39,714 nucleotides of DNA, from the IMG/VR virus record IMGVR_UViG_3300043435_001314, positions 1 through 39,714 of that record; one strand, written 5' to 3'. The notes beneath the pieces were generated by a model that saw only the letters and a list, made by a program, of their open reading frames with translations, searched no databases and had not been told where the DNA came from. A program made the translations under genes and the position numbers. The stretch is from a virus. Below, one piece after another: positions 32,186-39,476 of the stretch. The stretch's first letter is position 1, and each line of letters begins with the position of its first letter.

Positions 32186-34486
32186 CTAATATTGTATGTA
32201 AATGTCTCCAGCAACCATACCAGTAGTAGGTAGTGTGCCAGTGTTATTATAGAATGTTTTTGCTCCACCAGATATTGTTGTAGATGTTCCAAGGGCTACG
32301 ACTGTTCCGTTAATTGTTATGCTTGAGTTTGCTAATTTATCATTTGTTATTGTATTATTTCCAAATGCTGTAACTGGAATATTTGTTATTGTGTTGCTTG
32401 CTCCAGATATAGTTTTATTTGTTAGCGTTTGTTCCCATGACTCATTAATAATTTCTACGGCTGATGAGCCACCAATTACTTTTCTATGAAATAGCCTTCC
32501 GCTGGTTGCATCTACAAATATTTCTCCATACCCATTTGTTCCTGAACCTAAATGGAATTTGTTTCCAGCATTATAAAATGCATTTGCAGTTATGCTTCCG
32601 TCTGTAACGGCACCAGATAGTGCGCTATATATTGTAGACCAAGTGGCCGTAGTTCCATTTGTTGTTAAAAATTTTCCTGAATTATTTAATTGTGCTGGCA
32701 GTGCTGAAATACCAGTTACGGTTGCACCAGAAAAATCTACTGTTCCAGTAAATACTGGTGATGCTTTTGTAGCGTATGTTGTTGATGCGGTTGATATTGC
32801 TAACTTGGCATCTAATGCTGATTGGGTGGCTGTGGAAATTGGCTTTAGTGCATCTGTAGTATTGTCTACGTTTTCGAGTCCCACCATTGATTTAGTAATA
32901 CCAGAAACTGTTCCAGTAAATGTTGGAGAAGCAAGCGGAGCATATGTAGATGCGGCAGTTGCTGAGGAAAGCTTAGTTCCAACTAATGTAGTTAATGAAG
33001 ATGCAGCTGTCTGATCTGCTGCAATGTAGTCTGAAATTTCTTTTAGTGTGTCAAATGTTGCAGGAGCTCCATCGACAACAGCTGCTATTTGCGCTGCAAT
33101 GTCAGAAGTTCTTGCAATTGTAGTAGGTATAACGGAATCTAAAATTGTACCGCTTACCACCCCAAGCTTTGCATATCCTCCTGGCTGATTTGCTTCTGCT
33201 TCCATAACATAGCCGTCTAATGTATTTGCCAATGCGCTATTGTTGGTGTAGTTAGAATTTATATATGTGAGCATCTCTTCAGAACTTTGATTAATGTTTA
33301 CATATACATCAGTAAATCTTGAATTATTTGCTGTCTGAGCTCTTTCATTTGTAAAGTAAAGGTTTGTTGTTCCTTCTGTTACGCTATCGGAGTTTCCGCT
33401 AAAACTAGATCCGCCAGTTCCTGCAGCGCCTTGTGGAATTGTAAAATTAAGAACTGCTGCCGATGTTGTGCCAGCATTTGTAACAATGGCTGAAGATCCT
33501 GGGGCACCAGTAGTAACAGTTCCTACAGATATCGTTGCGGCTGATCCATTTGTTCCATTAGTTCCATTTGTTCCTGCTGGGCCAGTATCACCTTGTGGTC
33601 CCTGGATACCAGCTGGACCAGTGTCACCTGTATCGCCTTTAGCGCCAGTTAATCCTGTGTCGCCTTTTAGACCCTGCGGCCCAACATCTCCACGAGGAAT
33701 TGTAAAATTAAACAATGGGGCTGTTGCTGTTCCAGTATTTGTAATAGAAACAGATGTCCCTGGATTTCCAGTAGATACCGTTCCCAAAGTTATAGTCGAT
33801 GATCCGCCAGGAGTTATTTCAGAAACTGCTGCGGCTATTGCAGTATTTCTATTTGTAATTTCTGTTGATATTGCAGTATTTATTGCATTAGTTCTAGTTG
33901 TAGCTTCTGCTGCCGCTTTAGTATCGGTGTAAGAATTAGATGAAAATACCGCTGAAGCAATTGCAATCGTATCTTTGTTATCTGCCGCTGCCGCTGCTGC
34001 GGATATAGCTTCTGATTTTGCAGTAGACGCTTTGTTTGTTGCATCAGTTGACGCAGTGTTAATTGCTTCTAATTTTGCAGTAGATATCGCAGTGTTTCTA
34101 TTTGTAGTTTCAGTTGCAATTGCAGAAGATATCGCTGCAGATACTGCATCAATTGCTCTTTGATTTGTAAAATATTTATTTGTTGAACCTTCTGTGATGG
34201 AGTTTGTAGTTAAAGCTGCTATTGCTGCTGCGAAATCTCCTCCTACTGATATTGAATCTGGTAGCTGAGATGAAGGAATTTTTCCAGAAGAGTTTAGTGT
34301 GGCTAGACCGTTGGCTTCTCCAGCTTTAAATGCATAGGAAGTTGTTGCATTCCATCTTGATCCATTACCAATTTTAAACTTTAGGCTGTCTGTTTCGATG
34401 CCTAATTCACCTGGTAATAATATAGGGTTGTTTGATACCCAATTTGCTGCTGTGTCTCTTCTGAGTTGTATTCTTAATGATGCCAT
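32186..34486 (-). CDS. Large tail fibre protein B, collagen-like
   Basis: 766 aa; ATG at 34486 with GGAGGT seven bases upstream, so the longer frame from 34510 is not used. The N-terminus LRIQLRRDTAANWVSNNPIL plus LPGELGIETDSLKFKIGNG is the same module as in fibre A. Two KYFTNQRA/LYFTNERA motifs, an Ala-rich coiled segment (residues about 110-225), a collagen-like stretch (GLKGDTGLTGAKGDTGDTGP and GPAGTNGTNGTNG), and ASPTFTGTVSGITKSMVGLE repeats follow. The collagen block shares the FTIPRGD-type module with the S74 fibre. Beta-rich C-terminus. Probably a trimeric receptor-binding fibre. Confidence 0.84.
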   Translation of the reverse strand: MASLRIQLRRDTAANWVSNNPILLPGELGIETDSLKFKIGNGSRWNATTSYAFKAGEANGLATLNSSGKIPSSQLPDSISVGGDFAAAIAALTTNSITEGSTNKYFTNQRAIDAVSAAISSAIATETTNRNTAISTAKLEAINTASTDATNKASTAKSEAISAAAAAADNKDTIAIASAVFSSNSYTDTKAAAEATTRTNAINTAISTEITNRNTAIAAAVSEITPGGSSTITLGTVSTGNPGTSVSITNTGTATAPLFNFTIPRGDVGPQGLKGDTGLTGAKGDTGDTGPAGIQGPQGDTGPAGTNGTNGTNGSAATISVGTVTTGAPGSSAIVTNAGTTSAAVLNFTIPQGAAGTGGSSFSGNSDSVTEGTTNLYFTNERAQTANNSRFTDVYVNINQSSEEMLTYINSNYTNNSALANTLDGYVMEAEANQPGGYAKLGVVSGTILDSVIPTTIARTSDIAAQIAAVVDGAPATFDTLKEISDYIAADQTAASSLTTLVGTKLSSATAASTYAPLASPTFTGTVSGITKSMVGLENVDNTTDALKPISTATQSALDAKLAISTASTTYATKASPVFTGTVDFSGATVTGISALPAQLNNSGKFLTTNGTTATWSTIYSALSGAVTDGSITANAFYNAGNKFHLGSGTNGYGEIFVDATSGRLFHRKVIGGSSAVEIINESWEQTLTNKTISGASNTITNIPVTAFGNNTITNDKLANSSITINGTVVALGTSTTISGGAKTFYNNTGTLPTTGMVAGDIYIQY

Positions 34487-34487
34487 T

Positions 34488-34946
34488 TTATGAACCTCCT
34501 GCATCAACAATTATACCATCGTTGTCTGCAGAACTTCCTCCTTCTAGAACTTCGTCTTGTACTACTATAACACTGCCTTCTGGATTTCCGCCATCAAGCA
34601 ATGTTTGGTTTTCAAATGTTCCGCCTTGGTTTGATGTTGAAGGACTTTGTCCGTCGTATCCAATTACAAGTGGTAATACTAGATCGGGAGAATCTGAAGT
34701 ATTTGTTTCCTTAAATGTAATTTTATTCTGAACATCAATTGTGTGAACATTTCCATCAAATGTATGAGTATGCATATAGAATGGTGTTGGGTCTGTGCTG
34801 GGCGGGGTAAGCTCTACCCAAACCGTACCGTTATATATTCTTAAGTTCTTGCTTACTACGTTGAAGTATATATCTCCAACAGTGGCTATGTCGGGGTTCT
34901 CCATAGAAGTAAGAAGATTAAGTGCAACCTTCATTTGTCTGGACAT
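34488..34946 (-). CDS. Small virion appendage protein
   Basis: 152 aa. Near residue 25 is the common fibre motif VGDIYFNVVSKNLRIYNGTV followed by WVEL, as in many phage adhesin heads. A His-rich FYMHTHTFDGNVHTIDV part follows, then an acidic Gly/Ser-rich C-terminus (VLEGGSSADNDGIIVDAGGS). It is separated from fibre B by one base. Function beyond an appendage role is not visible. Confidence 0.65.
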   Translation of the reverse strand: MSRQMKVALNLLTSMENPDIATVGDIYFNVVSKNLRIYNGTVWVELTPPSTDPTPFYMHTHTFDGNVHTIDVQNKITFKETNTSDSPDLVLPLVIGYDGQSPSTSNQGGTFENQTLLDGGNPEGSVIVVQDEVLEGGSSADNDGIIVDAGGS

Positions 34947-34950
34947 TTTA

Positions 34951-36168
34951 TTATCCTACAACTACTACTTTATATTCTCCAGCTGACGGGGCTATTGCAA
35001 AGTCTACTGTTACTGTATTTGAGCTAGTTCTTTTTACATCAGCTTCAACTTGTGCAAATGGTGACGCTGCTTCAAATATTTGAACAGTTACATCAGTTGT
35101 TCCCAAGTTATGTGTTATTGTATAAGATGTAGCAGACGCACCAAGTGTTTCTGCATACTTTCTAGCAATTGCATGGTAAGCCGTTCCATTATTTGTTAAT
35201 GTCCAGTTGTCTGATGTTTCATTCCATAGAATTTCTACATCTGTCTCTAATCCACGCTCTACTGTTATTCCAGCATCTGTTGTTGGTGTGCCAGCAAAAT
35301 TGCTATTTAGCTTTACTTTATTATCTTCAATATTAATCTGTGTTGTATTTACAGAGTTAACAGTTCCAATAACGTTTAGGTTGCCGCCAACTTGCAAATT
35401 ACCAGTAATTTCTACATTGTCTGGCAAGCCGATTGTTACTGCAGCATTATGTCCGCTATTTGGTGAAACTGTAACTTCATTTGCTGTTCCAACAATTGTT
35501 GCTACATAATCGCCTGTTGTTTGTGAATCTAAACTAATATCCTTTACAGATACAACTCCTGCATTTACATTAAAATCTGCTGCATCAAAAGAAGCAATAC
35601 CTTTATTGGTAGTAGAAGCATCTTCTCCTGAAATTGTAATGTTGTGATTGCTTCCATCTGTTGTGTAAGTGGTATCTATTCCTTCTCCACCAACAAATTT
35701 AATTGAATCTGTTAGCAGGTCAAGTTTATAATCACCGTGTGCATTGTCTGCACCTAAATCAAGTTGTGTTGCTAAGTCTGCTTCTCCTGCTGTTGTTAAA
35801 CGGCCTTGAGCATCTACGGTAAATGTAGGAATCTTGGTTGTAGAACCGTATGAACCAGCAGTTACTGCGGTACTATCTAAATCTATTGTTGTGATTCCTG
35901 TAGAATCAACGTATGTTCTTGTTAAGCCAACTCCGCCTTCAACTGAAGCGCCGATTACATCTTGAATTACTTCTTGAGAACCACTCATTGATTGCCATGG
36001 ACCGTTTGGTGATGCTAGTCCATTGTAGTAGTACATAACATTGTCGCCACTGTTATAGTAAATTTGACCAATTACTGGGTTAGATGGGGCTGAGCCTAAA
36101 TTCTGAATTCTAGCATTTAAGAGCTCATTTTTATTGAGATCAATGCTAACTAAAAACTTTTTTGCCAT
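34951..36168 (-). CDS. Tail fibre/appendage protein, 405 aa
   Basis: ATG at 36168 with GGGAG upstream. It opens with SIDLNKNELLNARIQNLGSA and GQIYYNSGDNVMYYYNGLA, the frequent fibre N-module. The middle has fibre beta repeats (GDYKLDLLTDSIKFVGGEGI, NLQVGGNLNVIGTVNSVNTT). The C-terminal 70 residues (TSYTITHNLGTTDVTVQIFE through VTVDFAIAPSAGEYKVVVVG) form a small beta domain shared in type with the C-terminus of the 145-aa neighbour. Likely virion appendage. Confidence 0.78.
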   Translation of the reverse strand: MAKKFLVSIDLNKNELLNARIQNLGSAPSNPVIGQIYYNSGDNVMYYYNGLASPNGPWQSMSGSQEVIQDVIGASVEGGVGLTRTYVDSTGITTIDLDSTAVTAGSYGSTTKIPTFTVDAQGRLTTAGEADLATQLDLGADNAHGDYKLDLLTDSIKFVGGEGIDTTYTTDGSNHNITISGEDASTTNKGIASFDAADFNVNAGVVSVKDISLDSQTTGDYVATIVGTANEVTVSPNSGHNAAVTIGLPDNVEITGNLQVGGNLNVIGTVNSVNTTQINIEDNKVKLNSNFAGTPTTDAGITVERGLETDVEILWNETSDNWTLTNNGTAYHAIARKYAETLGASATSYTITHNLGTTDVTVQIFEAASPFAQVEADVKRTSSNTVTVDFAIAPSAGEYKVVVVG

Positions 36169-36180
36169 TTTCTTTCTCCC

Positions 36181-36618
36181 TTATGACAGATATGCTGTCC
36201 CTGAAAACGGTTGTGCCATAGTCAGTGTTAATATGTTTATACTATTATAGTCTATTCCAGTTTCTAATATATCCCCAGCACTTGACTTAACGGTCACATT
36301 GGGGTGGAACCCAAGGTTATGTGTTATTGGCAACGAGTAAATTCCATTTACTGGCCCAACTATCTGTGCTAGTTCCCAAGAATGAGTCAGTGATATCTGC
36401 TTATCCAGAATGAAACTTTTTGCTATATTCCACGTATTTGTCTGTATGTCTTTTGGACCCCAGAATCTTGTTGTATTTGTGTCAAAATAAAAATCTCCAG
36501 GGACCCCAAGAGAATTGTTTGGATTGCCTTCTCCGCTTATAATTGTGCGCCCTGGCGCACCAGTAGACCTTACAACTACAAGGGGATTGTTTTCGGTTAC
36601 TATTAAACGTGTTGCCAT
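36181..36618 (-). CDS. Small fibre protein with beta C-domain
   Basis: 145 aa, overlapping the upstream stop as TAATG. GVPGDFYFDTNTTRFWGPK is the usual fibre head motif. The C-terminal half (YSLPITHNLGFHPNVTVKSS, TMAQPFSGTAYLS) is a small beta domain that resembles the C-terminus of the 405-aa neighbour (HNLG...). This domain ends many phage appendage proteins. Role in the virion inferred. Confidence 0.72.
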   Translation of the reverse strand: MATRLIVTENNPLVVVRSTGAPGRTIISGEGNPNNSLGVPGDFYFDTNTTRFWGPKDIQTNTWNIAKSFILDKQISLTHSWELAQIVGPVNGIYSLPITHNLGFHPNVTVKSSAGDILETGIDYNSINILTLTMAQPFSGTAYLS

Positions 36619-36962
36619 TATACCGTTACCGACCTATTAAGAGTCATGTACCCTTCTAGTAATCTTGTCTTATTAACGCTTGGGTCAACTATAACTAGGT
36701 CGTATGCAGATTTTGGATAAAACATTTTATTTGTTCTGTCTGCAGATATAGATATTTGTATTTTTCCTTCAGATGGACTTATAGTTAATCCATCTTGTTC
36801 TGTTAATGTAAATGCTAGTTTTTTGCCACCCTGGGTATCTCTAACTTGGAGTTTTGCTGTGTGGAAATTTAACTGAATTGGGGTTTGGTCTTCATCAAGA
36901 TACTGAACTTCAAATGTAAAAGTCGTATTTTGGTCTACTTCGAAATTTTTTTGCGCTGCCAC
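36618..36962 (-). CDS. Beta-rich structural protein, Ig-like
   Basis: 114 aa from GTG at 36962 (AGGGG four bases upstream; no in-frame ATG). The whole protein looks like one beta sandwich: FEVDQNTTFTFEVQYLDEDQ, NFHTAKLQVRDTQGGKKLAF, KIQISISADRTNKMFYPKSA and YDLVIVDPSVNKTRLLEGYM. This pattern resembles the N-terminal domain of baseplate/upper fibre proteins (BppU-like) found in several phages. It is the first gene of the appendage array and may connect appendages to the tail (inference). Confidence 0.65.
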   Translation of the reverse strand: MAAQKNFEVDQNTTFTFEVQYLDEDQTPIQLNFHTAKLQVRDTQGGKKLAFTLTEQDGLTISPSEGKIQISISADRTNKMFYPKSAYDLVIVDPSVNKTRLLEGYMTLNRSVTV

Positions 36963-36980
36963 ATTTACCCCTAAATTAGA

Positions 36981-37010
36981 AAAGCCCTTATGCCAATTTT
37001 AGCATAAGGG
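36981..37010 (-). terminator. Rho-independent terminator after holin-like gene
   Basis: Perfect 9-bp stem CCCTTATGC/GCATAAGGG (36985-36993 with 37002-37010), 8-base loop, then CTTTTCT on the minus strand. It lies 20 bases after the holin-like stop and 22 bases before the next start. Confidence 0.85.
36996..37004 (-). promoter_or_regulatory. Possible extended -10 inside terminator loop
   Basis: TGCTAAAAT (TAAAAT at 37001-36996) lies in the loop and stem of the terminator. It would restart transcription for the appendage genes, mimicking the arrangement after the capsid gene. No -35 is visible, so this could be chance. Confidence 0.25.
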
Positions 37011-37030
37011 ACTTCCTAATTGACTATAAG

Positions 37031-37270
37031 TTAGGCTTTGTTAACAAATCCAAAATTCTTATCATTTGGATTTAATGCCTTTAAAATTACGGGTGCTACT
37101 GCTGCTACTCCGCCAAGCAATAAATCTCTAGGATTTGTATTGCCTGTCATATATAAGGCTAGCGCTGCTGAAAGAAATGCTCTTCCGTAGCTTGCCAGTG
37201 CTGCTAGGATCTGTTCTTGCATAGTTACTTTCCCATCTTTATTTAAATCTGCTTTTGCAAATTTAGCCAT
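37031..37270 (-). CDS. Holin-like membrane protein with EF-hand loop
   Basis: 79 aa; AGGAG precedes ATG. Residues 8-19 (DLNKDGKVTMQE) fit the EF-hand calcium loop exactly: Asp1, Asn3, Asp5, Gly6, Val8, Glu12. Two hydrophobic segments follow at about 22-42 (LAALASYGRAFLSAALALYM) and 49-66 (LLLGGVAAVAPVILKAL), then NPNDKNFG. Two short membrane segments with an N-P-N-D-x-x-F-G ending recall small actinophage holins. It is flanked by its own promoter and terminator, so it can be expressed apart from nrdJ and the fibre genes. Whether calcium is bound or the protein forms lytic pores is untested; it might be another small membrane protein. Confidence 0.6.
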   Translation of the reverse strand: MAKFAKADLNKDGKVTMQEQILAALASYGRAFLSAALALYMTGNTNPRDLLLGGVAAVAPVILKALNPNDKNFGFVNKA

Positions 37271-37286
37271 TTTATTATCTCCTTGT

Positions 37287-37323
37287 GGGCAATTTGCCCT
37301 TGGAATTTTCGGCTGTTGCCGAA
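37287..37323 (-). other. Two hairpins in the leader of the holin-like gene
   Basis: TTCGGC/GCCGAA with a 4-base loop (37308-37323) would lie at the very 5' end of a transcript from the promoter at 37331. GGGCAA/TTGCCC (37287-37299) lies just before the AGGAG ribosome site. They could stabilise the message or control access to the ribosome site. Confidence 0.45.
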
Positions 37324-37330
37324 TACTATA

Positions 37331-37359
37331 ATTCTACCACTATGCTGAAATATCTACAA
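37331..37359 (-). promoter_or_regulatory. Promoter of holin-like gene
   Basis: TTGTAG (-35, 37359-37354), a 17-base spacer and extended -10 TGGTAGAAT (TAGAAT at 37336-37331), overlapping the end of nrdJ. Transcription would start near 37324. Confidence 0.5.
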
Positions 37360-39274
37360 GCTCGCAATTACCGTCTGAGCTACAGGCAAGGGTGGCAGAG
37401 GGTGATGTTCCATCTTCTGTTTCATAAAATGATAGGTCTTCCCATCGAATATTTTTAGGCATTTTTTCAGCAAGCGCCTCATATTCTTCTTTAGAGACTT
37501 CTTGATATGGAGCCTGCTTGTATGTGTGTTCTGAGTGAGGTAGGAATGAAATTCCAGAAACCTCATCAAAATTCTTGTAGACCCAAGCACCAACTTCCAT
37601 CCACTCTTCTTCTTTTACAGAAACAGTAATAGATGGCTTATGCTCGCACCAAGCACGTTGATAGACTAGCCATATATCTAAGTGCTGAATAGCTGTTAAA
37701 TCATTTCTAACAATTGCACCTTCTGGTGCTTTTACAGGAAATGAAAATACATAAGTGTCGTTTGGCTTCATTACGTCATCTTCTACTGGAATTCCAACTT
37801 CCTTTAGAAATGTAGAGATAGGGTCTCCTTTTGAGCCACGAACTGTGCGAATGTAATACGGTGAATGCCATGGATGCATTCCTGAAGATACCCCGACCAA
37901 TTGAGACACTGTTCCAGAAGGCTTTACGCAAGTAATGGCGGCAGACTCAGGAATCCCAATTTTCCCAGCCTCTTCTTTATTAACCTCTCTTGCTCTTTCA
38001 CGCATTGTCATTAAGAATGACTCAAGCATTACTAGATCTTCTTTGCCAGACATAAATTTGTGCCCGAACTGTCCAGTTAACGATACGCCAAGCAGCCTTT
38101 CTTCTTCTGTATTGTCTTTCCAGATTTTACGAAGATATTTAAAGTCTGTTAGCGTTGATTGCCAAGTACCAAGAATCGTAGCAAGCTCAACCTTACGCTC
38201 AATATCTTTCTTTGTGTCATTTTCACGTAATACGACTTCTGAAAGGTTGCAAAACTGATAAGGACGTAAAATAATTTCTGAGCACGGGTTAGTTCCATAG
38301 TGTATATCTGGATCTCTTCTTCCAAACTTGGCTGCTTGGGCTTGAGCTGCGGCCACATTGTATATACCTCGTTCTCCTGACTTTGAATCATAAAGAGATT
38401 TCCATTCTGCAATAAATTGCTCCATCTCTGGTTTGCGTGAGTACGCAACAGAGTTATTTGACAAAGCACGTTGTGGACTTGCCTCCCACCAGTTGCCTGA
38501 CTTTGCTTGTGCCATTTCAATATCATTAATATTAGATAAAGAAATCATTGCTGAGCGTCTTACACCGCCAACAACTACCACTTCACCAATCTTGCACATA
38601 ATGTCGTGGCATTCAATTGGTTTTAAGCTTCTTCCAGCAGCGTTCTTAAACTTTGCAATTGTAAAATCAAATAGGTTAATAAGCGGCTGTGGCCCAGAAG
38701 ATCTTCCGCCCATGGTTTTTAATCTTGCGCCTGCGGGACGAACCTTAGAAACATCAATCGCTGGGATATGTCCAGTCCATAGTAATGCAAGTAATTCACG
38801 GTAAGCTTTAGCCCAACCTTGTTTTGAATCTTCGACAACAATTACAGTATCTGATTTTTCAAGTTTTTCTGGTACTGCGGGAAGCTTATTGATGTACTTG
38901 TATTCAACTGAGAATCCGACACCAGTTCCACACATAAGTACATACATTGTTTCATCAAATGAACGAGGGGAATCAACTGGAAGAAAAGCACAGTTGTATC
39001 CAGCAACATTATCTCTTTCTAAAGCAGCACCTGAAGTCATTACCGATCTCATAGATGGCATTACATTTCGTTCAAAAACAAACTCTTTTAATTCCGCAAC
39101 AAGCTTTTCATTTGGAATATAATTATGGTTTGTCTTTAAATGATTAGTCATAAATGTAAAATATCTATCTACTGTTTCTCCCCAAGTTTCTCTACGACCT
39201 TCTGCTTCTACCCATTTTGCATATCTAGATAAAGCAATAAAGTTTTCATAAGGATTTTCAATAGTTTTTGACAT
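37340..39274 (-). CDS. nrdJ: B12-dependent (class II) ribonucleoside-triphosphate reductase
   Basis: 644 aa, close to the size of monomeric class II reductases. It reduces ribonucleotides to deoxyribonucleotides, supplying DNA precursors for phage replication. Cys95 (AGYNCAF), Cys331 and Glu333 (TNPCSEI) and Cys342 (QFCNLSE) are the expected active-site residues. KPSGTVSQLVGVSSGMHPWH is the conserved signature, and the C-terminal pair Cys631/Cys637 (ACSSDGNCEL) would re-reduce the active site through thioredoxin. The lack of a separate small subunit and the overall pattern fit the adenosylcobalamin-dependent class rather than class I or III. It heads the minus-strand region and has its own promoter. 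Confidence 0.93.
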   Translation of the reverse strand: MSKTIENPYENFIALSRYAKWVEAEGRRETWGETVDRYFTFMTNHLKTNHNYIPNEKLVAELKEFVFERNVMPSMRSVMTSGAALERDNVAGYNCAFLPVDSPRSFDETMYVLMCGTGVGFSVEYKYINKLPAVPEKLEKSDTVIVVEDSKQGWAKAYRELLALLWTGHIPAIDVSKVRPAGARLKTMGGRSSGPQPLINLFDFTIAKFKNAAGRSLKPIECHDIMCKIGEVVVVGGVRRSAMISLSNINDIEMAQAKSGNWWEASPQRALSNNSVAYSRKPEMEQFIAEWKSLYDSKSGERGIYNVAAAQAQAAKFGRRDPDIHYGTNPCSEIILRPYQFCNLSEVVLRENDTKKDIERKVELATILGTWQSTLTDFKYLRKIWKDNTEEERLLGVSLTGQFGHKFMSGKEDLVMLESFLMTMRERAREVNKEEAGKIGIPESAAITCVKPSGTVSQLVGVSSGMHPWHSPYYIRTVRGSKGDPISTFLKEVGIPVEDDVMKPNDTYVFSFPVKAPEGAIVRNDLTAIQHLDIWLVYQRAWCEHKPSITVSVKEEEWMEVGAWVYKNFDEVSGISFLPHSEHTYKQAPYQEVSKEEYEALAEKMPKNIRWEDLSFYETEDGTSPSATLACSSDGNCELVDISA

Positions 39275-39326
39275 TTGTTATACGACCTTTTCTCCGCCTT
39301 GCGGTGCTAATTTTAAGTGAAGTCCT

Positions 39327-39355
39327 AGTGTATCAAACTTTTATTTAGTGGTCTA
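39327..39355 (-). promoter_or_regulatory. Candidate nrdJ promoter
   Basis: TAGACC (-35, 39355-39350, 4 of 6), a 17-base spacer and extended -10 TGATACACT (TACACT at 39332-39327). About 45 bases of leader precede the nrdJ ATG. Confidence 0.45.
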
Positions 39356-39365
39356 GGGGTTAAAA

Positions 39366-39381
39366 ATATTTTTAAAAATAT
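39366..39381. promoter_or_regulatory. 16-bp palindrome between divergent promoters
   Basis: ATATTTTTAAAAATAT is a perfect inverted repeat lying between the minus-strand nrdJ promoter and the plus-strand promoter. It may be an operator or an easily melted AT element. A region this AT-rich can give palindromes by chance. Confidence 0.3.
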
Positions 39382-39413
39382 CATTATGTGAGATAGTGTT
39401 TTAGTCAACTAAC

Positions 39414-39443
39414 TTGACAGCTGTTTACATTTAATGCTATTCT
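39414..39443 (+). promoter_or_regulatory. Strong plus-strand promoter
   Basis: TTGACA (39414-39419), an 18-base spacer and extended -10 TGCTATTCT (TATTCT at 39438-39443). It is the only perfect -35 noted in the window. It drives the plus-strand gene starting at 39477. Confidence 0.75.
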
Positions 39444-39476
39444 TAGAGTTCGTTATCTCTATAGGAGGAAATGCCA

